In this document: positions 35,898 through 48,483 of the stretch, piece by piece
Numbering within the stretch: position 1 is the first letter of the stretch
Layout: the number at the start of each line of letters is the position of its first letter
NCBI GenBank assembly: GCA_020744425.1
Contig: JAGMUV010000011.1
Location: forward strand, 124,001 to 188,000
Direction of reading: 5' to 3'
Source: Dactylonectria macrodidyma
Taxonomy: Eukaryota; Ascomycota; Sordariomycetes; Hypocreales; Nectriaceae
Length of the DNA stretch: 64,000 bases
Notes under the pieces: generated by a model
Databases searched by the model: none
Told to the model about the DNA's origin: nothing
Seen by the model: only the letters and a program-made list of their open reading frames with translations
Made by a program: the position numbers and the translations under genes

Positions 35898-37204
35898 ATA
35901 GAGCATCGCAGAAGAGCAGCGTATACGGATATGTTTTATTACCGGATAGATGAGAGGAAGTGCATGTTTGTATACTAGTAATGTTACACATCACAATGGG
36001 CGAAACGAGGCGTCATAAGACACAACAAAATAGCATGGTTTGGAAATGATAAATACATTGGTGTTTAGGCGGGGCATTATATAAACGGACAAAGCATCGC
36101 TATTCACAAACCACTGCCAACGCTCCATCGATAATGATTTGCGTGTATGTATACCGAATTCGCATCGGGTCGTGTGTGAGGGCATCCAAATACAATGGCT
36201 TCAATCGGGCTTTGAGCCTGGAGTCAACGAACGATGCCATCTAATACATCCATAGATTTGGCGCTCTCGATGTTCGCTTTACCTAGGAATTAGAACGAAG
36301 AGGCACATTCTGAGGCCAAAAGCCTCCATTCAAGTCCACTGTTACACTAAGGCTCAACATCTTCATGTATATACCTCTTGAATAGCCATAGACATGAGGG
36401 TTTCTAAAACTAAACATAGTATAGTACATAAAGCCAAGATATGGTACATAATCCAGTAGACTTGAGTCTATCATGTCTAGCGACGTATGTCTAGTATCAC
36501 CGTCGGAGTGAACGGAGACTCTTGGCCCAAAGCCGCAGCACACTGCTGAGACATCAGTCTATAAATGGGTGGGTGCCTAGAGGCAAATGTCCGATGAAGT
36601 AGCTATCGAGAAAAATGGTCACATCACATTGATGAGGGAAATGAGTTTGTCTTGCTTCATGTGTGCTTCATTCTTGGTCTATCTAAATCCTCAGACTTGT
36701 CCCGAGTCAAATGAGAGTAAACCATCTAGCACTCTCCCTTCATTCACTCATTCTCGAGACTGCGCTGCGAAACCTGTGTCTATGACATCCCGTCTCCCTG
36801 AGCATCTTGCTCGCCGTGTTGCCCCCAGAGTATATGCCAATATTTTTTGTTTCCCCAGATTTTCCATCCCATTTGGATCCTCCATTGTCGGAGAGGGCAT
36901 AAACATGCAGACGCATCCCAGTACCAAAGATGCTTGCGCCCTCTTCCCTTTTATTCCACCCTCGAAAACGCCGAAAACACGAATGTGACGCCTTGGAAGC
37001 TGCTGTAGCCCAGGTCATAGCGCCGGGGTCGAATATATCCGCTGAAAAAAAAAACCCAAATCAAAAGAACGCCTCTAAATGCTCGAGATTGTGGGTGGGA
37101 AAGGGCATGAGCCCACGCCAGAAGTTTGTTGTTTACATGGTCGGATAGAAGAGTCTTTTTCTTGGGGAAATGATGTTGTTAACCAAGGTGGATGCTGGTA
37201 TTGT
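35898..37204. other. Convergent intergenic region
   Basis: 1.3 kb between the stop of SWC2 (+) and the stop of the unknown gene (-). AT-richer than the flanking genes; probably holds the two 3' UTRs. Open frames are short and not convincing. Confidence 0.5.
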
Positions 37205-38455
37205 TCAGTCGCGCTTCCCAATGATATCAACCATCCAGCCCAGCTCGCTGACAAAGTCATCCAGGCCAGTGTCAATGGGCGAGCCCAGAAGGTTGGAACC
37301 GCTAACGGTGAGATCGGAATGGCCTTGGGAGAGGAGGGTAGGGGAGTTGATCTTCGCATACGTTGGTTGAGGCTCGGCGATCTTGCTCCTCTCCTCTTCA
37401 GGCTCAGGGAGGCTGTAGCACTCATAAGACTCTGTCTTGATGGACGTGCTAGCCGTGGGCTGGAAGGAAGTGATTTCGCTGTTGTTGCTCGACAACATGT
37501 CGTCCTCGTCGTCCGTCCAGTCGTAGTAAAAAGCCTGGGCATCGTCGTCTGGGTACTGGGGAGAAACTGGAGAGGCGAAGTAGCTCGACGAGGTAGACAG
37601 AGTCATGCCAGAGGAAAACGTTTCGAGCTTAGGTTGGGATGGGATGACAGCAGATGCCGGCACGTCCTGGGTCTCGTACACGGTCAAGTTCGAAGGTCTC
37701 GTAGGCATGAGGGTGAGAGAGGTAGGGTTGTTGGCGGCACGACCAACTGACTCGGATGAGACAGTTCGTCTGAACGGTGGAGGAGTTAGGCCGGTAGTGT
37801 AGGTCTGGTTCTCGGAAATGGCCGAGGTCGCAAAGTTGTCATCGTCATCATTGTCCTCCTCGTTGTCGTTCTCAACAGGCGCATCATCGGGGATGACCAA
37901 CGTTGGCCTCACACTGAGGTTAGAACCGGGCCGTGAAGGAACGTCATCGGACAAGAAACGGCGAAGAGACTCGGGGGAAATGTCTCTGGTGCGAGTACCC
38001 TCGGACGGTGTCGTGCATCGGACATCCGAGTCATCGGGAACGGAGCGAGGGTGAGCCTCGCGGACCGGAGTCCGACCACGTTCGCCCTCATGGCTTGTCA
38101 CCTTGCGAGAGAAGAAGCGTTTCCATGCAGGGGCTGGTGATAATGATCGAGTTGATGACTTGTGGTGAAGGAGTGGCGATGAACCAAGGCGGAAGCTTGC
38201 GTTGTCGGCCTGAGCCGAGGGAGCGGGTCGGGGAGTAGCAAACTTAGACTCGGGGTTCATAGTCATGAAGTCGGTGGGACGCATGGAGCTAAGAGATGCA
38301 CTTCGCTTCCGAAGAGCGTGCTCGACAGGAACGATCATAGTGTTGACGGTCTGGCCAGGCATATAAGGGCAAGACGTTGTTGAAGGAAGAGTTGGGTTGT
38401 GAGTCTCGACGGCACCATCAACCTCGTACTGGAGGTTCTTTGTTAGAAAGGGCAT
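37205..38455 (-). CDS. Uncharacterised disordered Ser/Pro/Asp-rich protein
   Basis: Single-exon ORF of 416 residues that I do not recognise as a named family. No membrane segment or signal peptide. N-terminus MPFLTKNLQYEVDGAVETHN, then Ser/Arg/Pro-rich sequence with basic PAPAWKRFFSRK (about residue 105), the conserved-looking motif SPESLRRFLSDD (about residue 156), an acidic NDNEEDNDDDDN stretch, Ser/Thr-rich linkers, an acidic-aromatic DDDAQAFYYDWTDDEDD run and a C-terminal helix-like GLDDFVSELGWMVDIIGKRD. The segments SPESLRRFL and the C-terminus look ordered and are the parts most likely conserved. Frame and start (38455) are well defined by flanking stops. A long 5' region of 7.6 kb lies upstream. 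No function is proposed. Confidence 0.75.
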   Translation of the reverse strand: MPFLTKNLQYEVDGAVETHNPTLPSTTSCPYMPGQTVNTMIVPVEHALRKRSASLSSMRPTDFMTMNPESKFATPRPAPSAQADNASFRLGSSPLLHHKSSTRSLSPAPAWKRFFSRKVTSHEGERGRTPVREAHPRSVPDDSDVRCTTPSEGTRTRDISPESLRRFLSDDVPSRPGSNLSVRPTLVIPDDAPVENDNEEDNDDDDNFATSAISENQTYTTGLTPPPFRRTVSSESVGRAANNPTSLTLMPTRPSNLTVYETQDVPASAVIPSQPKLETFSSGMTLSTSSSYFASPVSPQYPDDDAQAFYYDWTDDEDDMLSSNNSEITSFQPTASTSIKTESYECYSLPEPEEERSKIAEPQPTYAKINSPTLLSQGHSDLTVSGSNLLGSPIDTGLDDFVSELGWMVDIIGKRD

Positions 38456-41400
38456 GATTAAGTATTAAGCAGGTTGTGATTGTTGTAAGTGTTGTGGGTA
38501 TTGGGAGTGTTGTAAAAGGAGTGTGTTATTAGTGGTAATGGTTTGGTGAGTAAGGGAGTGTGTTGTCGTGTTGGTTGATGGTCGAGACAGAGAGAGATAA
38601 TGAATGAGTGGGTGGATGACCCTATTCATACGTACATAGTAATAATAGGTGTGACCCATCTTGAGACCACCGTGCCTCTTATACGGGGTGCCCGGTCCAG
38701 CGACGTCGTCACAGAAAATGTCGCGAAAAGAATGGCATCCTCTCCACTGGCCGCGGCCACGCCGGTCGTCTCGCTGCATGGGGTAAGATTGGGAGAAATT
38801 GTCCCACGACCCAATAAGCAGCACGGACTGAATCGAAGGGTGTGTTTGACTAGGGTTGCTTGTCAGCGCTCAGTGCACGATAGAATCGGGCAACGGCGTG
38901 GAGAATGGGACGAAAAGGAAATTGAGTGAAACAAGCCACTAGGCTCGGTATTTGCGATGACAGCTGAGATTCGCGGGGAGCCACAATGAACAAGTGGACG
39001 GCATGTGCAGATGCACACAGAAGCAAGCACTGAGCACTGAGACCCAGGCTATCGCCATCCCTCCATAGTCATGGGCGGCGTCTTGCGTCTGGTCTTGCAT
39101 TTGCACCACCTCAAGCAGCCATGCGGCCCGCAGCCACGCAGCAATATTGCATTGCATCGCCAGCAAAGGTCCGAATTCCCGACTCCCAACCCAGCCTGCG
39201 AGAGCACACATGCCAGCGCATTCTGAGAGCCAGGTTACGGCGACTGCCACGCACTCAAGGAGGCTGGCTGAGAAACACTTCCCCAAAAGGAAAAGGCATA
39301 TAGTACGATGTGAGGCCCTTGTCTCAGGCGCAAGGGTGTCGAGGAGGCAAGCAAGGGGGTTCAGGGCAGGTGCAGGAAAAAATAGAAGCATACCACAACA
39401 GCTAAGACAAACCCCCAGACAGGTCCCGGTCGCTTAAGAATGAAGCTGGTCGATAAATCGGACAAGACAAAAGGAATGATGAAAGATGGAGCCACGGGAG
39501 CGATCAAGGGCGCAGAAGCAAGCTCAACCAGACCAGGGCCAGAGTGAATGAGCGCGTGAATCGATGAACGGGGCTGTGAATACTGAACACGAGCCCGAGA
39601 CAGGTGCGATCGTATAATAAAGCCTGGTGTCCCTGGAATTCGGATATACAGAGGGCAGGGAAGGAGGGTCGGCCAGCGAAAAAAGGGCGAACGAGAGGCA
39701 AATTGCAGCCAAGCCAATAAATGAAAGAAAAGAAAAAGAAAAAAGAAGAGTTGGCTAGGGAATGCGGAAGAGAAGCAACGAGAGAGAGTCCAGACTCACA
39801 AATGAAAAGTAACAAGAGTCGTCGAGGGATCCATGACGGCTGGTTGGGCGACGGCCTGGTGTAAATATGCAGGAACCCGTCCCTCAGTTTGCAAGGCACG
39901 TCCGGTTTACGGGGTATCGGCCCACGTCGGCGTCTAGATGAACAGTCTTTTGGGCCTGAGAACCTCGCATGCGACGAGTATAGCAAGCGATGAAACGCGA
40001 AGGCGCTGGTTGCATGCTCCAACAAACGCAGAAGTTCGCGATCCAGATTACAGCGTCGGTAGTGAGGATGATGCCGACCAATGGCAGGCGAGAGACGACT
40101 AGCAGTAAGCGCCTCGACGAACTGCAGACTGTGCTTGAGCGAATACCGGCTCGAGGATGGGCTGTTCGGGTCTCAATTTGGATGAGAATTATGGGGCACG
40201 GCGTGGTTGCTGGCGCTTAGCAGATTGCCAGACCTTGGGTGGATAGCCGGCCCAGAGACACAGAGACAGGGGCTTGGGCCAGGCGTAGTGAACCGGGCAA
40301 CAAGAGAGTTCGGAACAGTGGCTCGGAAGACGTGGGAGCCCAGGGGGGGAAGCACCACGTAAGGGGCGACTAGTGACGCTGCTGCTGTCGGATCGCCGTC
40401 GCTGTCGATTGTGAACCTTGACGCGCTGCAAGTGCCTAGACGTCCGTCAAGGTACGTACGAGGTACTTAGAAAGTGAAAGTGGGCGTCTCAGTCGTCTAG
40501 TGGTGGTGTTTCGTGGTCTCGGGAGTGTGAGGCGTAGCCGTTGTGGTGGTTCAATGGTTCAATGGTTCGTTCAGATCCCTTGCCGTCCTCCGGAATGAGT
40601 GTCTCGAAGAGATGTCGTCGCCGGCTCTTGCTTCTCGAATCGGTATCCAGCTGTTCCAGCAGGTCCAGTGATTCCTTTGAGAGGGTGTGCCGAATTCCAG
40701 CGGCGCGGGAGATGAGGAATGCAGGAGGCCCAACACAGCAGTGATGCAAAATGCAGGAGAAGCCAAGGGGATTGGAGGATTGGGAAGAGTTTGGAAATTG
40801 ACGGAGATGAGGGAAGCAGCTCGAGGTGCGGCCGCGGGGGAAGCCACTTTGTCTGTCGTGGTTGACGCAATCGGGGAAGGAGCAAAGGAGCGAATGACGG
40901 TCAAGGCCAGTCCAGCTAGCCCAAGGAAAGAGACGACGGCTGACAGCTTGCGATCCACGCACGAGGTTTGGCTCATGAAGTGTTCAGTTTGGCTGAATCT
41001 GGTCGAGCCAGCTCAGGAGGCGTTCAATTTTTGGCTGGTTTCGGAAGCGAGAGGCGGCCTGGCGCGGATTATCACCCCCTAGCCCTCCAAGTTGCATGGT
41101 ATCGTTGGGGTTATGCAGAGTACAGACTAGCTGCTACGGGGTACGCGGACTGCGTGCAGCTTGTGTACCGATCGATGGAGTGCCATCGGTACCGCTAGTA
41201 GGGCGACAGTCCTTGATGAGATGCGCAGTTAATCTAGCTGAGGGGGTGGTGAGAACGGATGGGAACACGATGTGCCACGATGGTGTTGCAACAAGGCAGT
41301 CATCGTAGTCCGAAGTAGCAACACTACGTAAGGTTGGATGCGGAGTAGAACATGTGCATGCTACGTAGAGTATCATTCTCATTTGTATTCATCTCGGGTT

Positions 41401-44400
41401 ACAAGTGACGACGTGGTCAATAGTCTGACGTTATATGAGTGATACCCCATACTCGATCAATGACACTTCAATACGTCCATAGTCAGCTTGCTTGCTGTGA
41501 CCGCTGGCGGCCGCCGCAACCAGAAAATGACTGCATATGGATGACCGGATGAGTGGATGGAAATAAGCGTGGAAATCACAACTTGGCATGAATGAAACAC
41601 GGTAATGAGACGAAACCGTAAACAATCAATGCGGGACCCGGCGTCAAGACAAGGCGAGACAGCGGCAGACTCACCAAACGAAGCCAAAATGCGAGACGAG
41701 ACAACCTGGCAGAAGGGGGAAATCATTGCGTAGAGAGGATAAAGAGAGGCTCCAAAGGCGAGACATGTCAACTGGAGACGGGCCCCAGGAGCTGGGACCA
41801 GCGCCCTCTGCGGGGGGGAGGCACTCTGGAGCCACTTGGAGGGAGGCCATGAGCGCCAAGTGGTGTCGTTCATAAGCAAGACTTGGCCCAGCGAAGCCAT
41901 GATTGGGTGCCACTGAGTGGGATTGGCAGCCAGCCGCTCGACGACTTGAAGCGGGCTAACCTGCGACAGGCCTAGCCCGAGCCCTGAGGCCCAGCGGATT
42001 CTAATTATCGACTGGGGGTGGTTGGCTGATCGAACCAAAGAGGCCCCTGGGACGGGGAGGGGCGGGTATGATGGAGATTGGATTGTAGGACATTAGATAT
42101 GGGTGTAGTGAAATGTTATGAAATGGTGCATTTTCCTGTCTCGGGTAGGGGACAGTCGGGCGCATGTGTTAGGAACTATGGTGATTATTGACCTGCAATG
42201 CTTACACACCATAATCAAAATGTATTGCTGATGAACCATCCAATATTGTCAGTCAATTCGTCACCATTCCCATCCCTTCGCAAACTCTACGCCCTTGTAA
42301 GCATGAACATTCAGGGTCTTGGGGCCCGCTCCGGCACAAAGTCCAGCCCCCAATGAACTGCTCAACAACCAGTCACAGCGTAGCTGCCCACCGTCAAATC
42401 CCACCATCTGAAACAAACTCTCCAGATAGTTAGCAGGGCCCAAAAACTTTGGTTGCCCCCAGCCCAAGGAAAACAATGCGTCCCCCAGCGCATGCCAGCG
42501 GTGGGCGGTAGACGTGCCTGGGTAGGTAGGGAGGGACTCTGTTAGGTACGGAGCCAGCATCATGAAGCACCACCGGCCCAGAGCCACCGGATGACACGGC
42601 GCTGCCACGATGTTGAGACAAGCCTAAAGGAGCGCAACACGCAAAACAAAGTAAACAACACCCGTCAACAAAGCTAGTCGCCGGGGACCTCTTTCCGCAA
42701 TTCAACTGTCTCCAACAGGATGCTGGTCTCAAGACATCCAAGACATGCCCTTGACGCCATTGTTTTGACCCTTCACTACCTACGTTGTAAGGTCATTAAT
42801 CAGTGTTCACCAACGATCCATTTGCCACCAGCACGGCATTGGCGCTGCGTGCAGTACAAGTCCATTTGCGGTAATCCAGCAGGGGCAGGGGCGCGACTGA
42901 TTGGCTCCGCCGTGGTCCGGCGCGCTTGTGCGGTCCTTCAACCTGGCCTGCCCACCAGAACCAGAACATCATCCGACGATCAGCGCCCCGAACCCAAACA
43001 GGCCAGCAGTCGCCCTGTTCAGGTCGCAGGTTGGAGGGCCTGGATGCGAATGGGTCTGTACGGTTTGATGGGGAACAACCTGGTAAACGCGTCTTGTGAG
43101 GCTTGCGGCCCCATCGTGAATTGCCTCCGGCCCGAGGCCCCAAGGGAAGCGGCTTCACGATGTTGAATGTTGATGGTTGACATTATTGAAGCATTAGCAG
43201 CTGGACATGGACCGTACTGTGGGGGAGTTGTGCAGCCCCATACACAGGCTTAGATCGCTGAGCTTCGGTTGGTGATCAAGTCGCCCACGTCAGGCTCCAT
43301 CAGCCAGCCACAACACAAACATGCAAAGCGCATGCAGCTGTCCAGGCCAACCATGGGTCAAATTGGACGGTATCCATGATGCAACGAGATGCAGCTGGAT
43401 AGTGCATACAGCGATTAGCAGACGGCAATATGCATGCACACGAAGACGCCCCGGACGCACAAACGCTGACGGCTGCACAATTCTCACGATCGCTGCATCC
43501 CTCCCCCTTCAGCTGAAGCGCAGTGGTCTAGATCTGTCACTCCACCCCATCAGCTCACCCGCCCTCAATCGAATCATGGCTTCTCCCTCCTCGCCTCTAC
43601 CCCCTGTCGTCACCACCACTGACGTGAGGAAGTGGATATAGAGGGGGGTTGCTGAGGCTAAGCGTGGGGCGACGGGCTGATGAAGGGAAAACCTTCCAGA
43701 AGGCCACCATAAAATGGCACTCGCATCAAATATCGAAGTGACACGCCTGCAGGCCGATGGAGACGGATCGAGGGGCGTTGACACAGCAGCGATGGATGTA
43801 CGTAGCTTTTCACGGCTCGCCTGCGACTGCTGGGCTTCGCTTCACGCGCCATCGATCGCCCAGGGTTCACCAGGGCGTGCGGCATTGAGTTTCTTGCTTG
43901 CTTTCTTTGTCCGTCGTGTTGCATGCTAATCAATGGGTGATTCACCAAAGACAGTTGCCTCGCCGTCCTGTTGCGCCCGTAGCCTGTGCCTCTGCAGATG
44001 GGAAGCCCGAAGCCACGTCCTCCCACGACGAAGAGGGCCAAAGGATATGAGTAGAGTTAAATCATCCCATTTACCATCCAGCCCAATCCTGTCGGGGCGG
44101 CACGAAACAAACAAGCAAGCACAGAGTTCATGTCCCCATCTCCTAATCCAACCCAGAATCCAAGCTCAAGGTCAAGGCGAGCAGTGATAATCGTTCCATT
44201 GGCTCAGCCTCCACGGCCCACTGCACTCCCTCCCCTTATCCCTTCCCCGCCGGCTATCCCGAGCGCCAGGCAGGGCCCTTGGGCGTAAACATATTCTTTT
44301 GCTTTTGATACACGAATTTTATCGTGGCTTGGATCCCAAACCCATTGTCGGGAGTGGCGGGCTGATCAATATGACATGTCCTGCACGTCGTGTCTTTTGA

Positions 44401-46081
44401 GCCTAGGTCAGCTACGATTAACGAGAACCGGAGATTATCATGATCGATGTAATTAAGACGTTGCCGTTCAAGGGTGACGAAATTGACCACTAATCGAGTG
44501 TGGGGGTCTCCCTGTCCTGCTACCCTACACCTACCACTTGAAGATATTTGTGATGTAACATACCTTGACTTTACACTGAGGTAATCTGGGTTATTGAGAT
44601 GCTTGGTCTGGGTACAACACATTTGCTGTCTGCTTCGCTGCGTTTATTTTCATCGAATTGCTTTGATCTTACTCATTGGTGCAACCGAGTGAGACAGAAC
44701 TACTCGCAGACGGATGATTTCATCCAAGTAATTTTCTTTTCACTTGACATAGTCCAACTTCAAAGTTCGTGATATCCGCTTGGGTATAGGGTATGTGGGT
44801 TGACCTTGGTGTTGTCACTTTCGACATCCCCGGTGTTGGTTTCTAATCAGTTCAACCATGTGAGGAGCCATGCCGACTTGATCGAAAAAACAACGTCTCA
44901 TCTTAAACCCCTAGCATCATATTCTAGACAGATAATACACATATTCTACCCTTCATCCAGGTGCTCCTGACAACCGCACTTACACGTCACCTCTCCCTGC
45001 CATTGCCATCCTGTCCCCGAATGTCCGAGCAAGTCACATTGTTCAACTCCTCATCCCCGGACGTCCGGCCTCACCAATCTCCTCCTCATCATCAGGTAAG
45101 CCAACAACGCACGACCCTTGAACATGTTCTCTGTCGTCCGATTCCTCTGCATCCATGGCACGACCTCATCCGTAGCACCCGGGAGGCACTTTGATACGTA
45201 CGAGAGCCACCATCAATCACATCCCAACACACGAGCACGAGGTTGTTGCAGATGTATACGGTCATTGGTTATCATTTTGGTTGTCTCTTTCCGCACAATT
45301 ACCCAGGCAATCAAGTGTTGCGTGGTACATACATTATTAGTCCGAGTCCGGGACACGCGATTCCCTCTCTTGCTCACCGCCCCAACCGTTGTATGGTTGG
45401 TTTGTTGCTTGAAGTTGATGCCAAGATACCCGATAACTGATATCCATTCCGTTGTCCCCTCTCCGAGCCCGCCCGCATGACACAAGAGTAGCAAAAAAAA
45501 AGATACATGGGAATCGGCATGCTTTCCCGCTGTCCCCATCCGCCGCCCTTCCTTACCGCCGGGTTGTTTCGCGCCAAGAATCAATCCCTAAGAAATATCG
45601 TACACGAATTGTAAAAATAATAAGCCACGGGCGGGGGATGGATCCCGCCCGAGGATGTCCTCGGAGTAATGACCCCAATCGTAGTCATCGCCCTAGGTCT
45701 TGTCTGTTGGGTCCCATGCTTGTATAGCTGGAGGAGAACCCAACGGAAGGAATGAGAAGACGGCGACGTAGAGATAAGAAGAGACCCGGGAGAGTAAGAA
45801 TAAATAATCAAGGCGTAATGAGAATCGCTTAGTGTCTCCAGCCCCATTAAAATCCGGCCATGTAAAGATGATGTTATTATCGCAAGCTTCGAGCTGTTCG
45901 TTGTTGGTCCTTGTTGATGTCATTTCCCCACAATCCAAGAGGGAGAAACGCCCCGATCATATGATGATAGGTGAACTAGAATCGCACATCCGGGCAATTC
46001 ACAAATAAAGGATTGGTGTCAAGGGTGATTCATGTATCCCGTGTCCGAATGCAAAAACAAGTATATGTCGTCCATTTCATT
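38456..46081. other. Gene-poor tract
   Basis: 7.6 kb between the start of the unknown gene (-) and the 3' end of SUR2 (-). I see no gene I can support. Two minus-strand frames at 40489-40976 (141 and 157 codons, different frames) overlap; one starts with a hydrophobic helix-like segment and the other ends in a charged, coding-like tail, but no intron acceptor lies between them, so I do not call a gene. The 39.4-40.0 kb segment gives pyrimidine-driven hydrophobic ORFs. No tRNA was recognised. Confidence 0.45.
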
Positions 46082-47296
46082 CTAGTTGTCCTTCTCAGCG
46101 ACCTTGTCGGTCTGGTCGGCCTTGTCAGCCTCCTTTCGGTAGGCGCTGGGCTTGTTGCTGCGAGATCCGGTGTACTTGGTGTTGAGCAGTCCGTCCCAGA
46201 AGGTGAAGAAGGGCTGGGCAAAGTTGGTCTTGATTCCCCAGTGCTGGTGGTGGATGTCGTGGTAGGCAGCGTTGTTGCTGGTGATGAGCTGGAGGGGGTC
46301 CCAGGGGAATGAGTAGCCGCAGTGGTCGTCGACGGTCTTGATGGTGGAGAAGGACCAGAACCAGATGCCCTGGCGCAGGGTCATGAATGTGGCTTTGAAG
46401 GCAAGACTGGCGCCGACGGTGTCGAGCAGGAATCCCTCAAAGGGGTGGTTGTACAGGGCGCCATAGGCATAGGGGACGTAGAGACGGTGGTGTCGCGAGT
46501 GGAAGGTAGCTATTGAGAGAAGGGGTCTAAGTCAGCGCATTGATCAGGGGCAATGAGATGTTTCTCAAGTGGCGGAAGCGCCGGAGGACAAGCACTCACC
46601 ATACAACCAGCGGTTGACGTGCATTAGGCGATGGAGGAAGTATTGCCAGGTGTCGAGGATGAAGGTGGCAACGAGGAACTGGGCGCCAGGGATGAAGACG
46701 TGATAGATGGCGGCGGCGATCTTCAGCTCCCAACCAGCAAAGGCCGGCTCGGCGGTCTCGGAGGTGAGAAAGGGGTAGTAGCCGCCGGCGACGGCACCGG
46801 CGAGCATGGGCCAGGAGTCGGCGAGGTTCTTGGAAATGGCCGTGGCATTGAGGCCGAGGGCGCCGAGGACGGTGGGCAGGGCGCGCTGGGAGAGGCGGAC
46901 GCGAGTGGCCCAGACAGCGATGTCGTAGTCGGTCTTGCCAGTCATCTCGGGAGGCTCGGTCAGGGCGAGCACGGCACCGGTCGCGACCTGGATGATCTGC
47001 TGGAGAATGACGTCGCGGGCGACCTCGTAGCGGGAGGCATGGTTGCGCTTGGTGATCTCCTCGGGGGTATGGAGGCGGTAGTGAGGGAAGAGGTCGTAGA
47101 CGTCGATGGCGTGGAAGGTCAGGGAGAGGATCCAGTAGACGACGACGGGGACGACGAGCGACAGCCAGAAGTCGGAGATCCACGAGAGCAGGTCGGGCTG
47201 CTGCTCGAGGCTGTAGTTCGGCAGCGGCGGGAGGGCCGTCTCAAAGAGCGTGTGGTTTGCAGCCATGGCGGCGGCGATGGACGTGTCGTTGCCCAT
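46082..47296 (-). CDS. SUR2: Sphinganine C4-hydroxylase (Sur2-like)
   Basis: ER membrane di-iron oxygenase that hydroxylates dihydrosphingosine (sphinganine) at C4 to give phytosphingosine. Two exons, 46600-47296 and 46082-46509, across a 90-nt GT..AG intron (GTGAGT donor, CAATAG acceptor), giving 374 residues. The splice restores the histidine cluster: HRLMH at the end of exon 1, HSRHH right after the junction (ATFHSRHHRLYVPYAYG) and HDIHHQHW near the C-terminus. These three His boxes are the iron ligands of the fatty acid hydroxylase superfamily. A first membrane helix is seen at about residues 44-62 (LSLVVPVVVYWILSLTF), with further hydrophobic segments before the first His box. The length matches fungal Sur2 (about 350-390). 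The C-terminal tail is Lys/Asp-rich without a clear KKXX signal. Confidence 0.93.
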
Positions 47297-48483
47297 GACG
47301 GGGTTGTATCGTAGAGTAGAGGTGAGCGCAGAATGCCGTCGCGTGTGGTGGCGTTGCAGGAAGGGAGCTGGAAATAGACGAGGAATGAGGGCCGGATCGG
47401 CCGAGGGTTACAGGCAATCACACACGATAAAAGACAAGATGCCAAAAAAGCGGCTGCAACTCGGTACAGAAAAAAGTAGTTGGAGGTCAAGGAACGGGCG
47501 AGTTTGTTTGAACGATGATGGCGTCGATACTTCGCGGGCTTATGGGGGATGGAGGGAAGTAGTATTTGAGATTGCTCATGGTTTCCGGGCCCCCCCCAAG
47601 ACAAGCCTTGGTGTGGCGCCAAGTCCGGGTTACAGCGGAGCTGCACGCACGCACTCCAGAGTCCACCGGGAGCTTCGGAGCTGCGACACGCCGCTCTGGG
47701 GCGACGATTGTGAGGAGAAAAAAAATCAATTTCGGTTGTTTAGTACGTACTGCTTTGCTGTGGTGCAGGGCGCGCCGGGGGGCTCGAGGAAGCTCCTACA
47801 GCGCACTACGGGTTCCTATGACGGCACCGAAGTCGCATCATGGAGACTCGCCATCAGCCCACCCGCTGACCTGGCTCTTGCGCATATCGAAGAAGTATGG
47901 CCTGTGACACGGCATTGTGCAAGGCCATTTGGCTCTGGGGGAGATGATGCCGATCCTTCCATCGCCTGTTTTTGCTCAGCACTAAGCTTCCGATAGCTTT
48001 CGATGCTCTGAACTCTGCTTCATCTTCGCGTGTTATCTTGTCGAGCTCGACTTCATCAGTGTAAACACAACCCACCCTTCCCCTTTGCCCCCCCCCTGAC
48101 TATACCACTGCGCCCCTCGTGGCTCGTTCCATCGAGACGTCACCAACTGGTCATTCTGATGTTTACGACTCGTGCTGTTGGCTGCCTCGAGAAAGCCTTA
48201 CGGCCGGTCGACGAATCTGTCATGGCGTTCGTTGGTTCAGCCGTTTTGGATTCTGGGGATTGTTGCGCCAGTCCATTTGGCGTGCAGGGCATGACGATGA
48301 CCCAACGTCTTGTCATTCATAGGTAGGGAGTAGCTATACCATGGCATCCCGTTCAATCCAACCCAATCCGTCCCAACCATGACATCTCATTCACCTCTCG
48401 AAGGTGTCTATTTTTACTGTTCATAAATCTAAATCGTAATGCCATCAAGCACACTAAATCCCAAAAGAATCGCCCATTTTAAA
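47297..48483. other. Intergenic region SUR2-ADE5,7
   Basis: 1.2 kb between the SUR2 start and the ADE5,7 stop, both on the minus strand. It should hold the SUR2 promoter (left) and the ADE5,7 3' UTR (right). A long plus-strand frame here is a shadow of SUR2 and not supported as a gene. Confidence 0.5.

Noticed and set aside
46631..47314. 227-codon plus-strand frame opposite SUR2
   Set aside because: Gly/Glu/Val-rich antisense shadow of the SUR2 exon 1.
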